Source: Janthinobacterium sp. SUN073 (GTDB lineage Bacteria; Pseudomonadota; Gammaproteobacteria; Burkholderiales; Burkholderiaceae_D). Taken from it: a stretch of 64,000 nt of DNA. The translations under genes and the position numbers were made by a program. Below, in pieces: positions 45,708 to 53,995 of the stretch. Positions within the stretch are counted from its first letter, which is position 1; every line of letters starts with the position of its first letter. The notes beneath the pieces are model-generated. The model was not told the DNA's origin. It did no database searches and worked only from the letters and a program-made list of their open reading frames with translations. The stretch is taken from the NCBI RefSeq assembly GCF_030397665.1, contig NZ_JAPUBT010000001.1:62001-126000 (forward strand). Direction: 5' to 3'.

Positions 45708-47852
45708 ATGTCCACACCGAATTTATCTATTTCCGTTCTGACCCTGGCCATCCTGCACGCGTTTGCCGCGCCCGCCCTGGCCGCAAATGACACCGCCGAA
45801 GCGCCGGCCGATACGCCAAGCATGGCCGAAGTCGTCGTCACGGCCAGCAAGGCACCGGCCGCCAAGCGCGCCTCCGTGGGCGGTTTTTCGGACGCGCCGC
45901 TGCTGCAGACACCCGCATCCGTCACCGTCATTTCGCAAAAAGACATGCAGGATTTACAGATCCGCAATCTCAGCGATGCCGTCAAGCTCGACACCAGCAT
46001 CAACGACGCCTACAACGCCGTCGGCTATGCGGAGCAATTTTCCATCCGTGGCTTCAAGCTCGATAACAATTCCAGTTACCGCAAGGATGGCGTGGCCATT
46101 CCTGGCGACACGCAAATTCCGCTGGAAAACAAGGAGCGCATCGAAGTCCTGAAGGGCCTGGCCGGCTTGCAGGCAGGCGTGGCCGCACCGGGCGGCGTGA
46201 TCGACTTCATCGTCAAGCGCCCCACCGCCGCGCCATTGCGCACCGTCACCGTGGAAACGCGCGAACGGGGCACCCTGTACGGCGCCGTCGACCTGGGCGG
46301 CCGCCTGGAAGACACGCGCTTCGGCTACCGCGTCAACGTGGCGGCCGAGCGCCTGCGCTCCTACATCAAGGGTGCGGACGGCAACCGCAAGTTCATTTCC
46401 GGCGCCTTCGACTGGCAGATTTCGCCGCAAGCCCTGCTGCAACTGGACGCCGATTACCAGGACAAGGCGCAGGCGACGGCGCCCGGCTTCCAGTTGCTGA
46501 ATAACACCACCTTGCCGACCGGCATCAGCGCCGACGCCATGCTCAACCGCCAGCCATGGACTCGCCCCGTGGAAACCGTCACCAGCAATATCGGCCTGCG
46601 CTTCCAGTACGCGTTCAACGACGACTGGCACGCCACCCTGTCGGCCAACCAGCACTCGTTCAAGCGCGATGACTACACGGCCTTCCCGTACGGCTGCAGC
46701 GGACAGGACCTGTACCCGGGCTTCTGCGGCAATGGCGACTATGACGTGTATGACTACCGCAGCCTGGGCGAGACGAAAAAGCCCCTGAGCGCACAAGCCA
46801 TGATCCAGGGCAAGTTCGCCACCGGTGCCCTGCGCCATGAATTCACGGCCGGCGTTTCCACCTTCCGCCGCAAGGACCGCGCCGGCCTGTACGTGTACGA
46901 CTGGGTGGGCGTGAGCAACATCTACCAGCCGCAAATCGTCGGCACGTCGCCCGGCGTCACGGGTCCCGTACGCCTGGTGCGCAAGGACACGGAAAACTCC
47001 GTCTTCGTGCAGGATATCGTCAGCCTGGCCCAAAACTGGAAGCTGCACGGTGGCTTGCGTCATATCGACGTCGACGGCTACCAGTATGTCTTGAAGGCCG
47101 ACAAGGAAATCCGCGCCAGGCACGACTTCCTGCTGCCCAACGTCTCGCTCGTCTACACCCCGCTCGACAATGTCTCCGTGTATGCGGCCTATTCGCAGGG
47201 CATGGAACATGGCGGCACGGCCGACCGCAAGGCGATGAATGCCAACGAAGAGCTGACACCCAGCCGTTCGAAGCAGATCGAGTTCGGCGTCAAAGCCGAC
47301 CTGACGCCGGACTTCATGCTGGCGGCCAGCCTGTTCCAGATCCGCAAGGGCCTGGAATTCCAGAATGCGGCCGGCTACTTCGTGCGTGCAGGCCAGGCGC
47401 AGCACCGTGGCCTGGAATTATCGGCGCAAGGCAAGGCGACCCGCGACCTGAACCTGGGTGTCTCGCTGACGGCCCTGAACAGCCAGCAATCGAACACGGG
47501 CGAAGCATCGCTCGACGGCAAGCGCGTACCGAACGTGCCCGCCTTCAAGGCGGCCGTGCATGCGGACTATGCCGTGCAGCAGGTGGCGGGCTTGAGCGTG
47601 AATGGCAGCTGGGAATATGCGGGCAAGAAAGCGTTTGAATACAACAACACGACCTTCGTGCCGTCGTACCACGTGTTCAACCTGGGTGCCGCCTGGGCCA
47701 CGCGCATCGCCGGCAAGACAGCCGTGCTGCGCGCCGCCGTCAACAACGTGGCCGACAAGTTCTACTGGCGCGACGTGACGCCGGAATCGGATGGTTATCT
47801 GTATCCGGGCGCCAGCCGGACTTTCAAGGTGTCGGCGCAGTTTGACTTTTAA
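45708..47852 (+). CDS. TPP-riboswitch-controlled TonB-dependent receptor (thiamine uptake)
   Basis: 714 residues. Signal peptide (LAILHAFAAPALA) then TonB-box-like MAEVVVTA (about 38-45), plug domain to about 165 (SVTVISQKDMQDLQIRNLSDAV, split; GVAIPGDTQIPLENKERIEVLKG, split), and a C-terminal 22-strand barrel ending in FDF. It resembles the siderophore-receptor subfamily by sequence, but the upstream TPP riboswitch and downstream PnuT-like and kinase genes assign it to thiamine or a thiamine precursor. Start 45708 chosen so that the signal peptide begins correctly. It overlaps the convergent kinase gene by 4 bases. Confidence 0.88.
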   Translation: MSTPNLSISVLTLAILHAFAAPALAANDTAEAPADTPSMAEVVVTASKAPAAKRASVGGFSDAPLLQTPASVTVISQKDMQDLQIRNLSDAVKLDTSINDAYNAVGYAEQFSIRGFKLDNNSSYRKDGVAIPGDTQIPLENKERIEVLKGLAGLQAGVAAPGGVIDFIVKRPTAAPLRTVTVETRERGTLYGAVDLGGRLEDTRFGYRVNVAAERLRSYIKGADGNRKFISGAFDWQISPQALLQLDADYQDKAQATAPGFQLLNNTTLPTGISADAMLNRQPWTRPVETVTSNIGLRFQYAFNDDWHATLSANQHSFKRDDYTAFPYGCSGQDLYPGFCGNGDYDVYDYRSLGETKKPLSAQAMIQGKFATGALRHEFTAGVSTFRRKDRAGLYVYDWVGVSNIYQPQIVGTSPGVTGPVRLVRKDTENSVFVQDIVSLAQNWKLHGGLRHIDVDGYQYVLKADKEIRARHDFLLPNVSLVYTPLDNVSVYAAYSQGMEHGGTADRKAMNANEELTPSRSKQIEFGVKADLTPDFMLAASLFQIRKGLEFQNAAGYFVRAGQAQHRGLELSAQGKATRDLNLGVSLTALNSQQSNTGEASLDGKRVPNVPAFKAAVHADYAVQQVAGLSVNGSWEYAGKKAFEYNNTTFVPSYHVFNLGAAWATRIAGKTAVLRAAVNNVADKFYWRDVTPESDGYLYPGASRTFKVSAQFDF

Positions 47853-48397
47853 TTGAGGGAAATGGCAGGCGCCGCAGCGAGCGCCTGCAGCAGCAAAGGC
47901 GCCGCCTGTTCCAGGCGCGCCTCCAGGCTGTCGCGCAGCACGTGGTAGACGATGCCGCGCGCGTCGAGCTCGTCGAGCAGGTAGCGGTAGATCAGCTGGC
48001 GCACCGCTTCCGACTCGCGTTGCAAGCCGTCGGCCACCCACGGGCTGTCGGGTGCTGTCACCAACGTCACATCGTACTGCGTGGCATCGGCCAGCGCCGC
48101 CAGCTGCGCGTCGGCACCATCAAAATAATGGCGGCTGTAGACGGCCGTCATCAAGGGCGTGGTGTCGCAAAACAGGAAGTGACGCGCTTGCGCGGCGGCT
48201 GCCGCTTCGCGTTCGACTTGCGTACGCGCAATACCATACTGGTCGGCCGCGACGGGCACCCTGCCCTGGGTTGCCACGAATTCGCGCAAGTATTCCGGTA
48301 CCCAGACGGTGCCGTAGCACTCGGCCAGGGCGGCCGCCAGGGTCGACTTGCCCGACGATTCCGCGCCCAGGATCGCCACGCGCACGCAAGGCTCCAT
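47849..48397 (-). CDS. NadR-like AAA kinase, probable thiamine kinase
   Basis: 182 residues. P-loop GAESSGKSTL (about 10-19), then EYLREFVATQG and later FLFCDTTPLMTAVYS, matching the kinase half of NadR (ribosylnicotinamide kinase). In this locus, next to a PnuT-type permease and a TPP-controlled receptor, it likely phosphorylates imported thiamine rather than nicotinamide riboside. Its ATG overlaps the permease stop by one base (TGATG). ATG 48397 chosen over an upstream one within the permease gene. Confidence 0.82.
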   Translation of the reverse strand: MEPCVRVAILGAESSGKSTLAAALAECYGTVWVPEYLREFVATQGRVPVAADQYGIARTQVEREAAAAAQARHFLFCDTTPLMTAVYSRHYFDGADAQLAALADATQYDVTLVTAPDSPWVADGLQRESEAVRQLIYRYLLDELDARGIVYHVLRDSLEARLEQAAPLLLQALAAAPAISLN

Positions 48398-49008
48398 CAC
48401 TTGAGGACCATCGCATCGGGTGCGGCCGGGGCCGACTTTCTCCACGCCAGCAAGCCGATGATGGCCATCACGACGAAGAAGCCATACAGCACGGCCGTCA
48501 GGGTCAGGCCCTTGTGCAGGTACAGCCAGACATACAGCACGTCGACGACGATCCAGGCGATCCAGTTTTCCAGCTTCTTGCGCGACAACAGGAATTGCCC
48601 GACCAGGCTACCTGCCGTGAGGAAACCATCCGCATGCGGCACGTCCGTGTCCGTCGTCGTCAGCAGCCAGGCAATCAGCAGGAAACCGATCAGCCAGCCC
48701 GCGGCGCAGGCCAGCCAGCCGCGGCTATCGAGGCGCGTGACGGGCAGGATCTTGCCGCCGCTGGCCGGATGCAGCCACTGGTACCAGCCCCAGAACGAGA
48801 CGCTGATGAACAGCAGTTGCAAGGCCATGTCGCCATACAGGCGCGACTCGAAAAAGACGAAACCGTAGGCGGCCGAAGAAATGATGGCGAACAGCCACGC
48901 CCAGTGGTTCTGGCGGATGTTCAGCGCAACGGTTGTCAGTGCCAGGACAAAGGAAATCAGTTCAAGCGGCGTGGTGGCAAAACCCAGCAGGAGAAGCGTA
49001 TCGTTCAT
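48397..49008 (-). CDS. pnuT: PnuC/PnuT-family transporter, probable thiamine permease
   Basis: 203 residues, about seven hydrophobic segments. Family motif W-G-W-Y-x-W (FWGWYQW, about 79-85), then LENWIAWIVVDVLYVWLYL (split), typical of PnuC-fold passive vitamin transporters. PnuC imports nicotinamide riboside, PnuT thiamine; the riboswitch neighbour and no NAD genes favour PnuT. It is followed at once by a kinase that can trap the vitamin. The start at 49008 is preferred to one 15 codons upstream; neither has a clear ribosome binding site. Confidence 0.82.
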   Translation of the reverse strand: MNDTLLLLGFATTPLELISFVLALTTVALNIRQNHWAWLFAIISSAAYGFVFFESRLYGDMALQLLFISVSFWGWYQWLHPASGGKILPVTRLDSRGWLACAAGWLIGFLLIAWLLTTTDTDVPHADGFLTAGSLVGQFLLSRKKLENWIAWIVVDVLYVWLYLHKGLTLTAVLYGFFVVMAIIGLLAWRKSAPAAPDAMVLK

Positions 49009-49102
49009 GGGAATCGTGATGAGGCTGGTGGCGCAGTATGCAATACCGGCCATGAATAAGCAAGATTGCCCGCGCCGTCACGCCCTTCCCTGCTCCGTCC
49101 CC

Positions 49103-49621
49103 TCAGGCAAAGCCACCCTTGGCGGCGCGCGCCAGCGAACGCTGCACGATCAGCTTGTGGAAAGGCCGGATCAGCAGGATGTAGGCGCGTCCCACCCAGT
49201 TGTGGCAATGCACGACGCTGGCCACGGTCACGTGGCCATGCCGCCCCGTGTCGCGCTGGCGCAGCACCGAGATGCGGAAATCGAGGTGGCTGTCATCCTC
49301 GCCCACGATGATTTCGTCGTCGCTGACGGCAAAGATGCGGAAGATGCCGATGCGTTTGCCTGGCTTGGCTTCCATCTGCTTTGCCGTCCGGATGCCGAAG
49401 CGCGCCACGATGGCGTCGCGCAGCACCATCAGCTTGCGCGCCCAGCCCGGCTGGCTGCCCAGCAGCTGGCGCGCCAGGCTTTCCATGTCCATCTGGCGCG
49501 CCTGTGCAGTCGGCAAGTCGACGGCATACGCATCGGCCAGGTTGCTGCCCGGGTACAAGGGGGCGATGCTGGCGCCGGGTGGCAAGGCCACGGCGCGGAC
49601 GGCGATGTTCATCTCTTGCAT
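49103..49621 (-). CDS. DUF2867 family protein
   Basis: 172 residues. DUF2867 features: early LPPGASIAPLYPGSNLADAYAVDLP (split), IGIFRIFAVSDDEIIVGEDDSHLDFRISV (split), then VHCHNWVGRAYILLIRPFHKLIVQ near the C-terminus, which is one hydrophobic stretch of the kind seen in polyketide cyclase/SnoaL-like or START-like proteins. No signal peptide. It is divergent from a TetR regulator with shared operator sites, so it is likely its target. Substrate or role is unknown. Confidence 0.82.
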   Translation of the reverse strand: MQEMNIAVRAVALPPGASIAPLYPGSNLADAYAVDLPTAQARQMDMESLARQLLGSQPGWARKLMVLRDAIVARFGIRTAKQMEAKPGKRIGIFRIFAVSDDEIIVGEDDSHLDFRISVLRQRDTGRHGHVTVASVVHCHNWVGRAYILLIRPFHKLIVQRSLARAAKGGFA

Positions 49622-49633
49622 GTGCTCTCCATG

Positions 49634-49684
49634 TGTTCAGTGATAACATGGCCATCATACACGACAATGTGAACAGCGATAACA
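49634..49684. promoter_or_regulatory. Two TetR operator-like repeats
   Basis: TGTTCAGTGATAACA (49634-49648) and TGAACAGCGATAACA (49670-49684), 36 bp apart, are related 15-bp sites of partial dyad symmetry. The second ends four bases before the TetR ATG. They lie between the DUF2867 gene and tetR and probably bind the TetR protein. Confidence 0.65.
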
Positions 49685-49688
49685 TAGA

Positions 49689-50336
49689 ATGACAACAACG
49701 AGCACCTATCATCACGGCAACTTGCGCGACACCCTGGTCGCCACCGCCATCGCGCAACTGGCGCAGCAGCACGACGCCGCCCTGTCGCTGCGCGAACTGG
49801 CGCGCACGGTGGGCGTATCGATCGCCGCCGTGTACCGCCACTTCCCCAGCAAGGAAGCCTTGCTGGCCGAGGTGGCGGCGGCCGGCTTCGCCAGCCTGAT
49901 CGCCAAATGGGAGGCAGAACTGCCGCCACCGGACAGCCTGCCCGCCGAGCAGCGTTTTCAGCTGCTGGGCCAGCAATACATCGAATTCGCCCTGGCCGCG
50001 CCTGCCCACTACCGGCTGATGTTCGAGCACCAGGACGTGCGCCAGTTCCCCGCCCTGCAGCAAGCGGCGCAAGCGTGCTTCCAATATGTGCTGCAGACGG
50101 CCGGCGCGGCCGTGCGCGAAGCGGGCCTCGATGCGCGCTGGGACAAGGCCGCCGCCAGCGCCGGCTGGTCGCTGGGCCACGGCTACGTGATGCTGCTGCT
50201 GAGCGGGCGCCTGGCCATGGCGGACAGCGGCGACGAGCTGTCGCCAGCGATGGTGCCGCGCTTTTTTCAGTTGCCGGTGGAGGCGCTGCGGCAGGCTGCC
50301 TTGCCAGGCGGGGCAATCGCAATCAAGTCAAATTGA
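49689..50336 (+). CDS. TetR/AcrR family transcriptional regulator
   Basis: 215 residues. N-terminal helix-turn-helix: YHHGNLRDTLVATAIAQLAQ then LSLRELARTVGVSIAAVYRHFPSKEALLAEVA (split). The C-terminal WHG/TetR_C_13-like domain contains FALAAPAHYRLMFEH. Regulators opening with YHHGNLR often control adjacent fatty-acid or detoxification genes. Divergent from the DUF2867 gene with two shared binding sites; autoregulation likely. Confidence 0.88.
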   Translation: MTTTSTYHHGNLRDTLVATAIAQLAQQHDAALSLRELARTVGVSIAAVYRHFPSKEALLAEVAAAGFASLIAKWEAELPPPDSLPAEQRFQLLGQQYIEFALAAPAHYRLMFEHQDVRQFPALQQAAQACFQYVLQTAGAAVREAGLDARWDKAAASAGWSLGHGYVMLLLSGRLAMADSGDELSPAMVPRFFQLPVEALRQAALPGGAIAIKSN

Positions 50337-50377
50337 CTCAGTGATCGGCAGGCGCCAGCTTCAGGAACGAATGATTC

Positions 50378-50869
50378 ATGCACAATCTATCGATAGACGC
50401 GCTCTCGGTGACCGCCAGGCAATGCCTTGCCGTCACGTGTCTGCAACGCTTCTGCCAGCGCTTTGACATTCACCATCGCGCGCTGTCCGCGTTCGCCGTG
50501 CACGTGTGGAAGGTGGCGCAGCTCGGGCCTGGGGATTTTTCTGCCTGGGAACGGGGCTTTGCTTCCCTGCCTGTGACGGGCATGGGCGACCCCTGGCCGG
50601 ACGACCTGCGCCTGGCACTTCCCGGGCACCTGCTCGGCGTGCTGCAGGAACTTGTTCAGCATGTGCTGGAAACGAGCGCCTGTACCTGGCATGGCGACGA
50701 CCTGCCGGCCAGCCGGCGGCAACTGGAAGCCGTCTTTGCCATCTGCGTCCTGCACGACGTGGCCGTGCCGCAGCTTGCGCACTATGTGCAGCACGATGCG
50801 GCGCTGCGTGGCGGCTGGGGGCCAGTACTTACGGACGAGGAAGTCCGCGCATGGCAAGCCTTGATATAG
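50378..50869 (+). CDS. Hypothetical protein
   Basis: 163 residues, mostly helical, no membrane segment or signal peptide and no recognised family. Contains a run of helices with TACTWHGDDLPASRRQLEAV towards the C-terminal half. AGGAA is found upstream of the ATG. Convergent with the next gene, separated by 3 bases. Could be an accessory gene of the neighbouring locus, but nothing in it says so. Confidence 0.6.
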   Translation: MHNLSIDALSVTARQCLAVTCLQRFCQRFDIHHRALSAFAVHVWKVAQLGPGDFSAWERGFASLPVTGMGDPWPDDLRLALPGHLLGVLQELVQHVLETSACTWHGDDLPASRRQLEAVFAICVLHDVAVPQLAHYVQHDAALRGGWGPVLTDEEVRAWQALI

Positions 50870-50872
50870 CGC

Positions 50873-51406
50873 TCACGCCAGAAGGCCCTGGCGCACTTGC
50901 TCGAGCAGGCGCTCCTCTTCATCCGTATCGGCATCGATTTGCGTGACCACGGTCCAGAATCGCGCGCACGTCTTGATCTGCTCGAAAGCACGGCTCGCTT
51001 CCAGCCGCACCATGGTTTTCCTGAGACTGTGCAGATAGCCCTCTTCGATGGCGCAGAGCAATTCGTCATTGGCAGCGTCGATCAGCTCGCTCAGCGCGCC
51101 TTCGATCCTTGCATACCCCTCCTCCCACAGCTGGCCGATTTCCGGCACATCGGCTTCCATGCACTCGTTCGACCAGTCCGGAGGATAGTCAGCGCGCTGC
51201 CGGTTATCGGGAGCGGTGTCAAAGCTCAGCGAAAGGGAGGGGAACGATACGGCGTTGAAGGCAAAGGCTGTAAATGCCTGATCCTTGAAAGCGGACGCGC
51301 CCAGCAGCACCAGCGAGGCGCTGGCCAGCCTGAACCAGGTTGCTTCAACGTCATAGGCCGTTTCAAATGCGTGCCAATCCGGCGGCAAATCGGGAGTCTG
51401 GGGCAT
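50873..51406 (-). CDS. Hypothetical protein
   Basis: 177 residues, acidic. Segments: LPPDWHAFETAYDVEATWFRLA, DYPPDWSNECMEADVPEIGQLWEEGY, then helices to the end. The arrangement (W-x-N-E plus acidic helices) resembles DUF4303-like immunity-type proteins, weakly. ATG 51406 has an AGG 6 bases upstream; an in-frame extension upstream is unlikely. It is transcribed towards the 50378 gene (convergent). Confidence 0.6.
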   Translation of the reverse strand: MPQTPDLPPDWHAFETAYDVEATWFRLASASLVLLGASAFKDQAFTAFAFNAVSFPSLSLSFDTAPDNRQRADYPPDWSNECMEADVPEIGQLWEEGYARIEGALSELIDAANDELLCAIEEGYLHSLRKTMVRLEASRAFEQIKTCARFWTVVTQIDADTDEEERLLEQVRQGLLA

Positions 51407-51519
51407 GGGGGCCTGTCGAAAAAGAATAGCGGTAAATGGTAAAAGCAATTATACGTGGCACTGCCCGTGCGGCAGACGGCAGCACGTGTGCCGTGCTCGC
51501 ATGGGCGCCTGGGGACGGT

Positions 51520-52272
51520 TTATCTCTGTGGCAGACTGAAGGACTTGCTGTACTTGCTCATGATCTGTTTGATCTCGCCGCTAGCCGAGAGCTTATCGAG
51601 CGCCTGTCTCAGTGCCCGAGTCGTTTCCGGCTTTGCGGTTTTCTTGGAAACAAACAAAATGAAATCGTTGCTACCCAGGACGAGCGGAACACCTATGTCT
51701 TCCGGTTTCACGCCGGCCATGTACGCGCCGTAAAACAGGCCCAGACTGGATCCCACTCCCGCGTCCAAACGTCGCTTTGCCAACATTTTTGCCATGGTGA
51801 CATAGTCATTGACGGGATACTTCTGGATCGCATTGTCGGTGTCAAATTGCTCCACATACTTGCTGGTGCGTACCACGCCGACGGTCTTGCCGCGCAATTC
51901 GCTCAGCTTGCTGTAGTGCTTGCCCGATGGGCCCACGAGGATGACAGGCATGGACACGACGACGCCTGCCGGCACGGCGCCGCGCGTCATTTGATCGTTG
52001 CCGAAGCGTATGGTCATGTCGGCGCTCCCGTTTTCAATATCGGCGGCGGTTCTGGGATAAGGGACAAGGGAATTGGTATAGCGCAGCCCGGCAACTTCCG
52101 CGATGCGATTGCCGATTTCGTACATCATGCCGGTGGGCTGGCCGTCATGCCCCATGAATCCCCATGGTGGGCCGAGAATGGTGGCAATCTTGAGCGATTC
52201 GCCGAGCGCCTGGCCAGGCAGCGCCAGCAAGATAGCGAGAATGGCAAACAGCCTGACAACTTTCATTTTCAT
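51520..52272 (-). CDS. Periplasmic amino-acid-type substrate-binding protein (orphan)
   Basis: 250 residues. Signal peptide (VVRLFAILAILLALPGQALG) then a solute-binding protein family 3 fold: LKIATILGPPWGF, GADMTIRFG (GSADMTIRF), RGKTVGVVRTS, and a final SGEIKQIMSKY. Usually part of an ABC importer for polar amino acids, but no permease or ATPase gene adjoins it. Start at ATG 52272 (alternatively 52266). Same strand as, and downstream of, the T6SS module by about 130 bases. Confidence 0.85.
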   Translation of the reverse strand: MKMKVVRLFAILAILLALPGQALGESLKIATILGPPWGFMGHDGQPTGMMYEIGNRIAEVAGLRYTNSLVPYPRTAADIENGSADMTIRFGNDQMTRGAVPAGVVVSMPVILVGPSGKHYSKLSELRGKTVGVVRTSKYVEQFDTDNAIQKYPVNDYVTMAKMLAKRRLDAGVGSSLGLFYGAYMAGVKPEDIGVPLVLGSNDFILFVSKKTAKPETTRALRQALDKLSASGEIKQIMSKYSKSFSLPQR

Positions 52273-52402
52273 CACTTTTTTAGCTGCGTGAAGTCCATGG
52301 ATCCCGCGCATAGTGTATGCCCGATTGGCCTGGATACCTTACATGCCGATCAATTTTCCTTCATCTTTGTGCTGCTGGAAAGTCCGCGCCTGGTGCGCCG
52401 CC

Positions 52403-53968
52403 CTATCCGATTTCAGGAAGGGACCTATCCATCAAATGCCACGTCACCTCGTCGTCAGGCAAATCGAGCAGCCAGTCGCGGCGTGGTCGCGGGAACGGCG
52501 CGCCCTGGGTCAGCCAGGCCTGGCGCCAGTACTGGTTGACGATGGCCTGCAGCGGATGGTCGGCCGCTACCCACGGTTGCCAGACGCCGCTGACCGGACA
52601 GGCTTGTCCGCAAGCACAGCTCAACCATGGCTCGGGCCGCGCCACCTCACGCAGCAAGCCGTGCACCGCGCGCGGTTCCACTGCCCCATGGTTGTGCCGT
52701 ATCGTCAGGCACTGCTCCCACGTCACCGCGCCGTAACGGCTCTTGCCAGCGGTATCGAGCACGCTGAAATGGCGGAACTCTTCGCCTTTGCGAAACAGCC
52801 GGGCCGGCTCCGTCAAACCTTGCCCAGCGGCGGGTTGCCAGTATGCGGAAAATGGCGCAGTCGGCGCATCGCTGTGCAAGCCGGTGGGACGCAGCGCATA
52901 GTCGGCTGCCAGGAAATACGGTTTTTGTAACAGCGAGGCGGCGCTTGCCTGCGGGATGGCTGGCGGCGGGCGGACACCCATGGCGGCGTCGAGCAAGCTC
53001 TTTCGTTGACCATCCCAGGGCGGCAGATCGGCCGGTGGCAATGGCAAGATTTTATCGAGGTTGGGGAAGCGGCGATTGGGGTTGAAGCCGAGGGCACGAC
53101 TAAGTACGCCGTAACGTTCCGCTCGCGCCTTATCAATATACGGAACCAGCATATTTGCAAGATCAAACGGATCGCCGAATTCAATCGTGAGTTTGTTTGC
53201 GCATTTCTCGCAGCCCAGCCTTACTCCGGTATGTAATACTTGCAAAGCACGTTCTTTGGTTTCAGTTGTTCTTTCCCCATCAGACGTGCCGTCAGGCGTT
53301 CTTAATACAACATATAAATAAGATAAATCATATGCGGACGGGCCATATCCCTGCCCCAGCGCGCACTCCATCATCTTGATTGCCACTGGAATATTACCCC
53401 ACATTTCGGCACCAGGATAGTCTTTTCCTGCGGTTAGTTTTTCTCCTAAAAAACCCAGCGCTTGGGGGTTGCCCATTTGCGCCGCCTTTTGCCAGAAGGC
53501 ATAAGCGCGAGTGATGTCGCCGTCAACGCCGGTGCTATTCGCATAATACGTCCCCATTCGGTCATAAGCCGCAGGTATGCCCAGCCGCATCGCCTTTTCC
53601 ACCAGTTGCACCGCTTCTTCCTCTCCATGCAAGGGATCGCGCCCTTCCACATACAAGCTGGCCAGATTGAGCATCGCCTTCCAGTGCAACCGCTCTGCCG
53701 CTTGACGCGTCAGATCGGCGATTTTTTTATAATCGCGGTCTTCCACGAAAATTTCAGGATCTTCCAAGACGCGTGCTTCGAGAAACCAGTCCTCCGCTTG
53801 CGCATCGATGGGCGGCACCTTGCTCGCCTCAGTTTCACAGATAAAATCCGCGACATGCGGATTGAAAAGTGGCAGGCTTTGGTTCCGTGGCAGGACTTTG
53901 TCGTTTGGCATTTTGCATGCAAACAGGCAGCACAGGACGATAAGCGATGCGTATTGATTCCTATACAT
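52403..53968 (-). CDS. Sel1-repeat lipoprotein, probable Tle5 immunity paralogue
   Basis: 521 residues. GGAG 6 bases before ATG 53968 decides the start; a type II signal peptide follows (SLIVLCCLFAC). Sel1/TPR-like helical repeats cover about 85-260 (AAYDRMGTYYANSTGVDGDI, split; AYAFWQKAAQMGNPQA). The C-terminal 200 residues form a DUF6396-like part with YWQPAAG and CLTIRHNHGAVEPR. It is a paralogue of the next gene, nearly identical at both ends and diverged in the middle. Tandem Sel1 lipoproteins next to Tle5 phospholipases are known immunity proteins (Tli5 of Pseudomonas); this is inferred by analogy. Confidence 0.8.
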   Translation of the reverse strand: MYRNQYASLIVLCCLFACKMPNDKVLPRNQSLPLFNPHVADFICETEASKVPPIDAQAEDWFLEARVLEDPEIFVEDRDYKKIADLTRQAAERLHWKAMLNLASLYVEGRDPLHGEEEAVQLVEKAMRLGIPAAYDRMGTYYANSTGVDGDITRAYAFWQKAAQMGNPQALGFLGEKLTAGKDYPGAEMWGNIPVAIKMMECALGQGYGPSAYDLSYLYVVLRTPDGTSDGERTTETKERALQVLHTGVRLGCEKCANKLTIEFGDPFDLANMLVPYIDKARAERYGVLSRALGFNPNRRFPNLDKILPLPPADLPPWDGQRKSLLDAAMGVRPPPAIPQASAASLLQKPYFLAADYALRPTGLHSDAPTAPFSAYWQPAAGQGLTEPARLFRKGEEFRHFSVLDTAGKSRYGAVTWEQCLTIRHNHGAVEPRAVHGLLREVARPEPWLSCACGQACPVSGVWQPWVAADHPLQAIVNQYWRQAWLTQGAPFPRPRRDWLLDLPDDEVTWHLMDRSLPEIG

Positions 53969-53995
53969 TGTGTGCTCCATCGCTGCCGCGCCGCC

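Noticed and set aside
45708-47852. Siderophore receptor function
   Set aside because: Sequence resembles siderophore receptors, but the TPP riboswitch and thiamine-transport neighbours argue for thiamine.
53969-53980. ATG at 53980 as start of the second immunity paralogue
   Set aside because: The later ATG at 53968 has GGAG 6 bases upstream and begins directly with the lipoprotein signal.
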